Source: Candidatus Staskawiczbacteria bacterium (GTDB lineage Bacteria; Patescibacteriota; Minisyncoccia; Minisyncoccales; Staskawiczbacteraceae). From it: a stretch of DNA of 11,092 nt. The first letter of the stretch is position 1. Each line of letters opens with the position of its first letter. Shown here piece after piece: positions 5,914 to 11,087 of the stretch. The notes beneath the pieces were generated by a model. The model worked only from the letters and a program-made list of their open reading frames with translations. It was not told the origin of the DNA and ran no database searches. Location of the stretch: contig VGLO01000026.1 in the NCBI GenBank assembly GCA_016866675.1, forward strand, positions 1-11,092, written 5' to 3'. The position numbers were made by a program, and so were the translations under genes.

Positions 5914-5942
5914 TTGACATAAATTTTCTAGTAAACTACTAT
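5914..5942 (+). promoter_or_regulatory. Promoter of the 5997-6955 gene pair
   Basis: TTGACA (5914-5919), a 17-base spacer and TACTAT (5937-5942) form a good housekeeping promoter. A short hairpin (TTATTT/AAATAA within 5978-5992) sits directly before the start codon. Confidence 0.7.
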
Positions 5943-5996
5943 TAATGCATATAATACATAAAAAGGTCGTCCCAACATTATTTATTAAATAACATT

Positions 5997-6698
5997 ATGA
6001 ATACAAAAATTAAAAAATTTATTGTTTTGTCTGCTGTTTTAGGCGGACTTGTTTTTTCAACTAGTTTTATAAAAGCAGAAACAAGATTTGAAGAGCTAAA
6101 AAGAATGGCAGAGGAAAGAGCTGAGCAAGCAAAAGAGAGAGTTGACAAGATGAGAGAAGAAGCCAAAGAAAGAGTAAAGAATAAAAGAGAGGAGGTTGAG
6201 CAAAAGATTAGCAAATTAAGAGATCAAAAGAAAAAAGATAGTGCCTTGAAAATAAATAACCAACTAGATAATATAAACCAGATTTGGACTAATCATTTTT
6301 TGAATGTTTTGAATAGACTTGATGAAGTTTTGCAAAAAATTGCTTCAAGAACCGAGAAAGCTTCAGCTAATGGAAAAGATGTTGCAAATGTAAAAATTGC
6401 AATACAAACTGCTGTGCAAAAAATTGCAACTGCAAGAATTGCTGTTGAAAATCAAGCTAAAAAAACATATCTTGTTGACACAACAGCAATATCTCAAGCA
6501 GATCAAACAAGTAATGACCAAGGTAGTTTGGTAAGTAAGTTAAGAGAGCAATTTAAAATTCAAAAAGATTTATTGAAGGCAGATTTAACTGCTCTAAGAG
6601 ATGGATTAATTAAAGAGGCAAGGCAAGCAGTAAAAAGCGCCTTTGAGGCATTGTCTCAAGTTCCTAATGTTGACGAGGAACCAAAAACATCTAATTAA
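5997..6698 (+). CDS. Secreted coiled-coil protein of unknown function
   Basis: The 233-residue protein opens with a signal peptide (MNTKIKKFIVLSAVLGGLVF, likely cleavage after IKA at about 27). Residues about 30-80 are a long, highly charged helix rich in E, K and R with heptad-like spacing (RMAEERAEQAKERVDKMREE). The rest (about 85-225) is again mostly helical, with a short disordered stretch near 160-175, and the end is polar. This suggests an extracytoplasmic rod-like or scaffold protein at the cell surface; no catalytic motif is seen and no family is assigned. It is AT-rich (19/60 G+C at 6301-6360), has no SD, and is followed 8 bases later by a small membrane-protein gene, so the two form an operon. 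Confidence 0.85.
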   Translation: MNTKIKKFIVLSAVLGGLVFSTSFIKAETRFEELKRMAEERAEQAKERVDKMREEAKERVKNKREEVEQKISKLRDQKKKDSALKINNQLDNINQIWTNHFLNVLNRLDEVLQKIASRTEKASANGKDVANVKIAIQTAVQKIATARIAVENQAKKTYLVDTTAISQADQTSNDQGSLVSKLREQFKIQKDLLKADLTALRDGLIKEARQAVKSAFEALSQVPNVDEEPKTSN

Positions 6699-6706
6699 TA
6701 AAAAAT

Positions 6707-6955
6707 ATGAGCACAAAACAAACATTGATTATAGTTATTATTGCTTTAGTAGTCATAGCAATTGTGTGGTACTTGTCATATTTTTTGATGAATTCGTACG
6801 GGCCTAATTCTAAATCTCAACAGGGAGAGAAAAATGTGCAGAGCAATGCACCAGATTCTGTAGTAAATATTTCATCAGATATTAATCAACTGCCAGAGGA
6901 TTCATCTATAAATAGCGAGATGAATAACCTAGATTTACAAGTCGAAGGTTTCTAA
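6707..6955 (+). CDS. Small single-span membrane protein (82 aa)
   Basis: The gene starts 8 bases after the preceding stop. Residues about 6-29 form one hydrophobic segment (LIIVIIALVVIAIVWYLSYF) behind a short polar N-terminus, and residues 30-82 are polar, rich in S, N, Q, D and E and probably disordered outside the cell. It may be an anchored partner or a lipid-free surface peptide; no family is recognised. The start lacks an SD and follows an A-rich stretch, as for the other core genes. A strong terminator directly downstream shows it ends the operon. Confidence 0.75.
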   Translation: MSTKQTLIIVIIALVVIAIVWYLSYFLMNSYGPNSKSQQGEKNVQSNAPDSVVNISSDINQLPEDSSINSEMNNLDLQVEGF

Positions 6956-6971
6956 AAAAGCATAATAATAG

Positions 6972-7029
6972 ATCAAAAAAAGAGGGGATTTTAAGCCTTT
7001 TATTGAGGCAGAAATCCTCTTTTTTTGAT
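6972..7029. terminator. Large terminator hairpin after the 5997-6955 operon
   Basis: ATCAAAAAAAGAGG (6972-6985) pairs with CCTCTTTTTTTGAT (7016-7029). After a bulged G region the stem continues with GATTT/AAATC, and an inner helix joins GCCT (6995-6998) to AGGC (7006-7009). Long A and T runs make it work in both directions. Confidence 0.9.
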
Positions 7030-7052
7030 GCATCACTAAAAACCCTAAATAC

Positions 7053-7081
7053 TTGACATATGGTCTTATAAGTGATATAAT
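7053..7081 (+). promoter_or_regulatory. Perfect consensus promoter of the 7149 gene
   Basis: TTGACA (7053-7058), a 17-base spacer and TATAAT (7076-7081) match the sigma-70 consensus at every position. The transcript would start near 7088 with a leader of about 60 bases. Confidence 0.9.
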
Positions 7082-7092
7082 TAAATATGACA

Positions 7093-7112
7093 GTGAGGAT
7101 ATGTTTCCTCAC
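7093..7112 (+). promoter_or_regulatory. 5' hairpin in the leader of the 7149 gene
   Basis: GTGAGGA (7093-7099) pairs perfectly with TCCTCAC (7106-7112) around a 6-base loop, about 5 bases after the predicted transcription start. It is a likely mRNA-stabilising hairpin or a regulator site. Confidence 0.5.
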
Positions 7113-7148
7113 GTGACACGATGTTTCGCCCAACGAGGGGAGCGTATC

Positions 7149-7655
7149 ATGAAGAAGTTCTTTTTTTCGGTCGTGGTCGCCTTGGTTCTCGCTCAGACGG
7201 AGGCGGTGGCGCAATACAAGCCACCAGCTCCGCCAAGCTGGATGACCAATCCCAGCAGCGGGAAATCTGTGCCTTCCAACGGGCCATTTATCAAGGAGGC
7301 CGACCTTGTCAGGAAGACAGAGAAGATTGAAACTCCCGAAGAGAAAAGGGAGAGGGAAGTTAAGAGGCGGTTGGAGGCGATGGTCGCCTCCACTAAAGGA
7401 CAAATGGAGGCTCTCCTGTATGTCGAAGTTTTCAGGAGGCAAAAACAGCTTCTTGAAACTCGGAAGGGTGAGCAACTGCGACTCGGACAAACCCGTCTTA
7501 AAAGATTTGAGGCGGATAAAAAGCTTGATATCGACCTCCACCTGATTGCTCTGAAGCAGTACTTCAGGGCACAAGTGGAGAGGGATATGGCTCAGATGGA
7601 ACTAATCCGCATGGATGCGGATCGGAAAAGGGAATTGAGGGAACTACAGAGGTAG
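7149..7655 (+). CDS. GC-rich gene for a secreted, highly charged helical protein (168 aa)
   Basis: ATG 7149 follows an SD (GGGGAG, 7137-7142) by 6 bases in the context GTATCATG; the frame is open upstream, but the promoter lies there, so an earlier start is excluded. Residues 1-23 are a signal peptide (MKKFFFSVVVALVLAQ, likely cleavage after AVA). A Pro/Ser-rich segment (about 24-50, YKPPAPPSW) precedes a long charged helix (about 53-168) rich in K, R and E with scattered L and M. No enzyme motif or family is recognised; it looks like an exported rod or coiled-coil protein. A 7381-7440 sample has 31/60 G+C. It is a single-gene unit with a consensus promoter, a hairpin over its stop codon and a strong terminator. 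Confidence 0.8.
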   Translation: MKKFFFSVVVALVLAQTEAVAQYKPPAPPSWMTNPSSGKSVPSNGPFIKEADLVRKTEKIETPEEKREREVKRRLEAMVASTKGQMEALLYVEVFRRQKQLLETRKGEQLRLGQTRLKRFEADKKLDIDLHLIALKQYFRAQVERDMAQMELIRMDADRKRELRELQR

Positions 7656-7660
7656 TTCCC
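7639..7660 (+). promoter_or_regulatory. Perfect hairpin across the stop codon of the 7149 gene
   Basis: GGGAACTAC (7639-7647) pairs over 9 bp with GTAGTTCCC (7652-7660) around an AGAG loop. The stop TAG (7653-7655) lies within the 3' arm. The true terminator is a separate hairpin 15 bases further on. Confidence 0.65.
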
Positions 7661-7674
7661 AGAAATTTCGGGAG

Positions 7675-7708
7675 GCCTTGCAAGAAACGATTTCTTGCAA
7701 GGCTTTTT
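7675..7708 (+). terminator. Terminator of the 7149 gene
   Basis: GCCTTGCAAGAAA (7675-7687) pairs perfectly over 13 bp with TTTCTTGCAAGGC (7691-7703) around CGA, followed by five T. Confidence 0.95.
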
Positions 7709-7728
7709 AAATTATAGATGGATATCTA

Positions 7729-7757
7729 TTGACAATAATAATATATTATGATAATAT
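7729..7757 (+). promoter_or_regulatory. Promoter of the 7840 gene with an overlapping dyad
   Basis: TTGACA (7729-7734), a 17-base spacer and TAATAT (7752-7757) form a good promoter. The spacer and -10 lie within an imperfect palindrome (7737-7763) with inner arms ATATTA/TAATAT and outer arms AATAA/TTATT, which could be an operator. Confidence 0.7.
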
Positions 7758-7839
7758 GTTATTAGAACATTAAAATCACTTTTTCTATTGGGTTGCGTTA
7801 ACCTGACAAGAAATGGTGAATGAATGGGAGAGAGTTGAG

Positions 7840-8499
7840 ATGGAAAAGACAGCATTGACGGTTGCGGGCGCTGCGGTAGCCTCCTTGTTAACTCTCGTGT
7901 TGGCGAGACCTGTGGCGACGCAGGTTGATCCCGACTATCTGCCGGAGAGTCTCAAGCCCGACATTTCGGCCGCGGTGGCAAAGGAGTCGGTCAAGAGCAA
8001 GCTTTCGGCGGCGTCTGCAAAAGCTGACGCCGAGAAGAAGGTTCAAAAGGCCGAAGCCGACCGCGACCTCAAGGTCAAGGAGGCAGAGCTCAATGCTGAG
8101 CTCAAGGTCGAGAAACAAAAATCTGCCTCAAGGAAAGAGGCGGATGACGCGGTCAAGGACCTCAAGGAAAAACTCTTGGAGCAAAAGAAGGAAATCCAAG
8201 AGCAGCTCGACAAGAGGTTGATGGCCGACATCAAGGAGGATGAAAAGAGAAAAGCCTCTAATTCACTTGAGTACAAGGAAGTGCTTAAGAGGATTGAGCG
8301 CGAAAAAGAGCCTCATGATTCGTGGCTCGCCAACGAGGACGCGCGAAACGAGAGGGATCTGGAGGATATCAAGGACGCTGAGGATAGGCGGAAGAAGGGC
8401 GCCAAGTACAATACTTGGCGCCAAAAACAAATTGATGCGTTCGAGAAACGCATCGCGCCTCTTGAGAAGAGGCGCAAGAAGCTAATCGGGGAGAAGTGA
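7840..8499 (+). CDS. GC-rich gene for a secreted, highly charged coiled-coil protein (219 aa)
   Basis: ATG 7840 is preferred over the in-frame ATG 7813 because a purine-rich SD (GGGAG, 7826-7830) precedes it and because it places a signal peptide at the N-terminus (MEKTALTVAGAAVASLLTLV, cleavage probably near 26). The mature protein is almost entirely charged helix: residues about 45-135 alternate A, K, E and L with an 11-residue periodicity in places (DLKVKEAELNAELKVEKQK), and a second helical part (about 140-219) ends in a basic tail. A long extracytoplasmic rod or cell-surface scaffold is inferred; no family is recognised. An 8041-8100 sample has 35/60 G+C. Its own promoter, a stop-codon hairpin and a terminator flank it, as for the 7149 gene. 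Confidence 0.8.
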   Translation: MEKTALTVAGAAVASLLTLVLARPVATQVDPDYLPESLKPDISAAVAKESVKSKLSAASAKADAEKKVQKAEADRDLKVKEAELNAELKVEKQKSASRKEADDAVKDLKEKLLEQKKEIQEQLDKRLMADIKEDEKRKASNSLEYKEVLKRIEREKEPHDSWLANEDARNERDLEDIKDAEDRRKKGAKYNTWRQKQIDAFEKRIAPLEKRRKKLIGEK

Positions 8500-8513
8500 C
8501 GCAAGATGCGTCA
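8497..8513 (+). promoter_or_regulatory. Perfect hairpin starting at the stop codon of the 7840 gene
   Basis: TGACGCA (8497-8503) pairs over 7 bp with TGCGTCA (8507-8513) around AGA. The stop TGA is the first three bases of the stem. The terminator follows 8 bases later as a separate hairpin. Confidence 0.6.
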
Positions 8514-8521
8514 TTTCTCTC

Positions 8522-8552
8522 AAAGCCCTGCGGGTGACTGCAGGGCTTTTTT
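8522..8552 (+). terminator. Terminator of the 7840 gene
   Basis: AAAGCCCTGC (8522-8531) pairs over 10 bp with GCAGGGCTTT (8540-8549) around an 8-base loop, and the T run continues to 8552. Confidence 0.93.
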
Positions 8553-8578
8553 GATAGTTTAAAATATGGTAGTATTTT
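8551..8578 (+). promoter_or_regulatory. Promoter of tRNA-Trp with an overlapping palindrome
   Basis: TTGATA (8551-8556), a 16-base spacer and TATTTT (8573-8578) place transcription start at about 8585, the first base of the tRNA or next to it. A perfect 8-bp dyad, TTAAAATA (8559-8566)/TATTTTAA (8573-8580), covers the spacer and -10. Confidence 0.5.
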
Positions 8579-8585
8579 AAGGTAT

Positions 8586-8656
8586 AGGGGCGTGGTGAAA
8601 TGGTATCATAAGGGTCTCCAAAACCCTTGGTCTGGGTTCGACTCCCAGCGCCCCTG
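8586..8656 (+). tRNA. trnW: tRNA-Trp (anticodon CCA)
   Basis: The cloverleaf is complete: acceptor AGGGGCG (8586-8592)/CGCCCCT (8649-8655), discriminator G8656, a D arm with AATGGTA in the loop, anticodon stem AGGGT/ACCCT with loop CTCCAAA (anticodon CCA), a 4-base variable loop, and T arm CTGGG-TTCGACT-CCCAG. The 3' CCA is not encoded (CCT follows), so it must be added after transcription. The gene appears to be transcribed together with mltG, which starts 43 bases later. Confidence 0.93.
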
Positions 8657-8690
8657 CCTTCGGTCGCTAAAGAGACCTTCGGCAGGCAGG
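8653..8690 (+). repeat. Imperfect hairpin overlapping the tRNA-Trp 3' end
   Basis: CCTGCC (8653-8658) pairs with GGCAGG (8681-8686), a TTC/TTC internal loop follows, and GGTC (8662-8665) pairs with GACC (8674-8677). The segment also holds two direct copies of CCTTCGG and a tandem GGCAGGCAGG. The first four bases belong to the tRNA, so this fold competes with the acceptor stem. It resembles a small dispersed palindromic repeat; copies elsewhere in the genome cannot be seen here. Confidence 0.45.
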
Positions 8691-8699
8691 TCTGCAATT

Positions 8700-9743
8700 A
8701 TGAAAAATATTTTAAAAATGGCTTTAACGATGCCAGTGATAAAAAATATTAAGAAATACAAAAAAATACTTTTGGGGCTACTTATTTTCTTTGTAGCTGT
8801 TTTTGTGTTTGAAACTTTCATACCAAATTCATTGTTTGCAAAAGAAGCTATTACTTATGACGTTAAAAAAGGAGTGGGGGGTGAAGATGTTGCAAAAGAT
8901 TTATACGAAATAGGAATAGTTAAGAGTCCATTCTTTTTTAAGTTGTATGCTGTTTTGACTGGAAATCACGGTAAAATACAAGCAGGAAAATATGAAATTT
9001 CTCCTTCAATGAGTACAGCAGAAATTATAAAAAAGATGGCTTTAGGGCAGACTATTAAAGAGAGAATTACAATTTTAGAGGGTTGGGATTTAGAAGACAT
9101 TGCCAAGCACCTTGAATCTAGAAATTTATATAGCAAAGAAGATTTTTTTTCTATAACAAATCAGGATTTTTCAAATGAGTTTGCTGTTTTAAGCGACAAG
9201 CCCAATGCAGTTAGTATTGAGGGCTATATTTTTCCTGATACCTACTATGTTTCTTATGAAGAGGGAATTGACGACTTAATAAAAACAGCTCTAGCAAATT
9301 TTAACTCAAAGTTGGATGAGCAAATGAGAAGCGATATTATTTTGCAGAAAAAGTCTGTGTTTAAAATAATTACCATGGCATCCATTTTAGAAAAAGAGGC
9401 AAATAATTATAAAGATAAAAAAATTATTGCAGGAATATTGTGGAAGAGAATAGAAGAGGGAGTACCATTACAAGTTGATGCAACCGTTAATTATGTGACA
9501 GGCAGAAGCGATCCAAAAGTAGCGATTAAAGATACTAAGATAGACTCACCATATAATACTTACAAGTATTATGGTTTACCAAAAGGGCCAATTTCAAATC
9601 CCGGACTAGAGAGTATTTTAGCTGCAATCTATTCAGAGGATAGCCCATATTGGTACTATTTATCAGCTGACGGAACAGGGGAAACAATTTATAGTAAAAC
9701 ATTTGATGAACATCTTGATGCTCAAAGAAAGTATTTTAGGTAA
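8700..9743 (+). CDS. mltG: Endolytic murein transglycosylase MltG
   Basis: MltG (YceG family) cuts nascent glycan strands in the membrane and limits peptidoglycan polymerisation. ATG 8700 gives 347 residues with a short basic cytoplasmic N-terminus and one membrane segment (about 22-38, KILLGLLIFFVAVFVF); ATG 8718 and 8730 are alternatives, and the longer open frame from 8592 runs into the tRNA and is not credible. A LysM-like part (about 50-105) precedes the catalytic domain, with SIEGYIFPDTYYV (162-174), MASILEKEA (216-224) carrying the catalytic glutamate (E221 by family comparison), LQVDATVNY (247-255) and a C-terminal PYNTYKYYGLPKGPISNPG motif. No SD. It lies 43 bases after tRNA-Trp with no terminator between, so co-transcription is likely. 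Confidence 0.93.
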   Translation: MKNILKMALTMPVIKNIKKYKKILLGLLIFFVAVFVFETFIPNSLFAKEAITYDVKKGVGGEDVAKDLYEIGIVKSPFFFKLYAVLTGNHGKIQAGKYEISPSMSTAEIIKKMALGQTIKERITILEGWDLEDIAKHLESRNLYSKEDFFSITNQDFSNEFAVLSDKPNAVSIEGYIFPDTYYVSYEEGIDDLIKTALANFNSKLDEQMRSDIILQKKSVFKIITMASILEKEANNYKDKKIIAGILWKRIEEGVPLQVDATVNYVTGRSDPKVAIKDTKIDSPYNTYKYYGLPKGPISNPGLESILAAIYSEDSPYWYYLSADGTGETIYSKTFDEHLDAQRKYFR

Positions 9744-9752
9744 TATCAAATA

Positions 9753-9780
9753 TTGACATTTTGTTTGTTTTGAGTATAAT
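9753..9780 (+). promoter_or_regulatory. Consensus promoter of the rplJL operon
   Basis: TTGACA (9753-9758), a 16-base spacer and TATAAT (9775-9780) match the consensus exactly in both boxes. Transcription would start near 9787, about 13 bases before the L10 leader. Confidence 0.9.
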
Positions 9781-9799
9781 TACTTTATATTACATAATT

Positions 9800-9903
9800 C
9801 CGTAGACAGTGGGTACTAGAGGTATAAATTATGACTTTGAGTCATAAGCCCGCCGAGGATAAACACCATTTGATGTTTATTTGTCTGCGAAAGCAGATTT
9901 TTT
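9800..9903 (+). ncRNA. Ribosomal protein L10 leader with attenuator
   Basis: The segment has the conserved L10-leader elements CCGTAGACAG (9800-9809) and CCCGCCGAGG (9849-9858) found upstream of rplJ in many bacteria. Helices seen: GTGGG/CCCGC (9809-9813 with 9849-9853), TTATGAC/GTCATAA (9829-9835 with 9841-9847), and ATAAACA/TGTTTAT (9859-9865 with 9874-9880). CGTAGACA (9801-9808) pairs with TGTCTGCG (9882-9889) to close the structure, but TCTGC (9884-9888) also pairs with GCAGA (9893-9897) around GAAA and a six-T run, an intrinsic terminator. These pairings exclude each other, giving the expected switch: excess L10-L7/L12 complex would favour one state and end transcription. Which state the protein stabilises here is inferred from the known family mechanism. 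Confidence 0.9.
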
Positions 9904-10037
9904 AATTACCTAAATCTAATTATCAATTATCAAAATTCAATTATCAATCAATTTCCAAATTATAAAATTATCAATTGAAAATTAACTCATTGATAATTTA
10001 TTGAAAATTGTAAATTGTAAATTTAAAATTTACTATT
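9904..10037 (+). repeat. AT-rich spacer with repeated ATTATCAA units
   Basis: The spacer between the L10 leader and rplJ holds no gene. ATTATCAA occurs directly at 9919, 9926, 9940 and 9967 and inverted at 9990. AAATTATCAAT (9965-9975) and ATTGATAATTT (9989-9999) form a perfect 11-bp inverted repeat, and GTAAATT-type units follow up to the start codon. It is probably repeat-slippage DNA, or an upstream A/T-rich enhancer of initiation. Confidence 0.6.
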
Positions 10038-10547
10038 ATGGCATTAACTAAAGAAAAAAAACAAAATAATTTAAAAGATATTAAAGCAAATATTGCAAAG
10101 CAAAAGTCAGTAATTTTTGTTGACTTTTCAAAGGTTGCATCTAAGGATTTATTTGATTTAAGAAAAAAATTAAAAGAGGCTGGATGTAATCTTAAAGTTG
10201 GTAAAAAAACATTGATTAGAATAGCTTTTGGTCAGTCAAATATTTCTTTCTGGAATAAGATAAAACAAAGTATTCCGGGTCAGTTGGCATTAGTTTTTGG
10301 AATTGAAGATGAAATTGTTCCTGCAAGAATTTCAAATCAATTTGCAAAAACAAATGAAAACTTCAAAATTCTAGGAGGAATTTTTGAAAAAAGATTTATC
10401 AATAAAGAAAGAGTTTTGGAACTGGCTAGTATACCTCCAAGAAATGAATTGTTGGGAAGATTGGTTGGTTCACTTGCTAGTCCAATGGCAAGCTTTGTAA
10501 GAGTATTAGATAGGGTTAGAGAGAATAAAGAACAAATAAAGGTTTAA
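10038..10547 (+). CDS. rplJ: 50S ribosomal protein L10
   Basis: The 169-residue protein is full length for uL10, which forms the base of the ribosomal stalk and carries the L7/L12 dimers. Recognisable are the N-terminal MALTKEKKQNNLKDIK, the FVDFSKVASKDLFDLRKKLK segment (about 28-47), the rRNA-contacting GKKTLIRIAF (about 55-64), LGRLVGSLASPM (about 140-151) and a C-terminal helix (VRVLDRVRENKEQIKV) that binds L7/L12. The start lacks an SD. The upstream L10 leader gives autoregulation, and rplL follows after 25 bases in the same operon. Confidence 0.97.
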   Translation: MALTKEKKQNNLKDIKANIAKQKSVIFVDFSKVASKDLFDLRKKLKEAGCNLKVGKKTLIRIAFGQSNISFWNKIKQSIPGQLALVFGIEDEIVPARISNQFAKTNENFKILGGIFEKRFINKERVLELASIPPRNELLGRLVGSLASPMASFVRVLDRVRENKEQIKV

Positions 10548-10572
10548 TATAAAATTTAAATAATTAAAAAAT

Positions 10573-10971
10573 ATGAGTGAAGAAACAAAAGTAGACGTGC
10601 CAGCCAAGTTTGAAAAACTAGTTGGAGAAGTAGAAAAATTGTCAATTGTAGAATTGGCAGAATTAGTAAAAGTATTAGAGAATAAATTTGGAGTATCAGC
10701 CGCCGCTCCAGTGGCCGCAGTAGCTGCTGCAGCCGGACCAGTTGAAGAAAAGACTTCTTTTAATGTTGAATTAAAAGAAGTTGGAGCTCAAAAAATTGAA
10801 GTTATTAAAGTTGTCAGAGATGTGACAGCAAAGGGTTTAAAAGAATCAAAAGACTTGGTTGATGCAGCCTCAACAGCTCCTCAAATGGTAAAGGAGGGAG
10901 TGAAGAAAGAGGAAGCAGAAGAAATAAAGAAAAAGTTTGAGACAGCGGGAGCAAAAGTAGAGATTAAATAA
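10573..10971 (+). CDS. rplL: 50S ribosomal protein L7/L12
   Basis: The 132-residue bL12 has the usual parts: an N-terminal dimerisation domain (KFEKLVGEVEKLSIVELAEL, about 12-31), an Ala/Val/Pro-rich hinge (AAAPVAAVAAAAGPV, about 44-58) and a C-terminal factor-binding domain (about 61-132) with EVIKVVRDVTAKGLKESKDL and VKKEEAEEIKKKFETAGAKV. The loop DAASTAPQM before VKEGV is a few residues longer than in common bacterial L7/L12. It recruits and stimulates translation GTPases. It lacks an SD (the start follows an A-rich stretch) and ends the rplJL operon at a strong terminator; rpoB does not follow. Confidence 0.97.
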   Translation: MSEETKVDVPAKFEKLVGEVEKLSIVELAELVKVLENKFGVSAAAPVAAVAAAAGPVEEKTSFNVELKEVGAQKIEVIKVVRDVTAKGLKESKDLVDAASTAPQMVKEGVKKEEAEEIKKKFETAGAKVEIK

Positions 10972-10977
10972 TTTTAT

Positions 10978-11014
10978 CCAATAAAAAAAGGGGCGAAAGC
11001 CCTTTTTTTATTGG
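10978..11014. terminator. Terminator of the rplJL operon
   Basis: CCAATAAAAAAA (10978-10989) pairs with TTTTTTTATTGG (11003-11014) and, after one bulged G, GGGC (10991-10994) pairs with GCCC (10999-11002) around GAAA. The stem is 16 bp and bidirectional. Confidence 0.95.
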
Positions 11015-11043
11015 TTGACATGTTGCTAAATTTATAGTAATTT
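11015..11043 (+). promoter_or_regulatory. Promoter of a gene starting at the right edge
   Basis: TTGACA (11015-11020), a 17-base spacer and TAATTT (11038-11043) follow the rplJL terminator directly. The spacer ends in TTTATAG, as does the spacer of the pyruvate kinase promoter. Confidence 0.6.
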
Positions 11044-11087
11044 ATTAATCAGATCATTGACTAAATTAGTTTTACGGGGAGTTTTTC

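Noticed and set aside
7053..7148. Upstream extension of the 7149 gene in the same frame
   Set aside because: It covers the -35 and -10 boxes, and the SD and signal peptide place the start at 7149.
6906..7574. Minus-strand open frame of 222 codons
   Set aside because: It runs through a terminator, a consensus promoter and the 7149 gene on the other strand, and has no start signals of its own.
8592..8699. Extension of mltG upstream into tRNA-Trp
   Set aside because: The frame is open only by chance through the tRNA; the membrane anchor of MltG begins shortly after ATG 8700.
9919..9999. Possible CRISPR-like repeat array
   Set aside because: The units are only 8-11 bases, irregularly spaced and AT-rich, with no spacers of even length and no cas genes.
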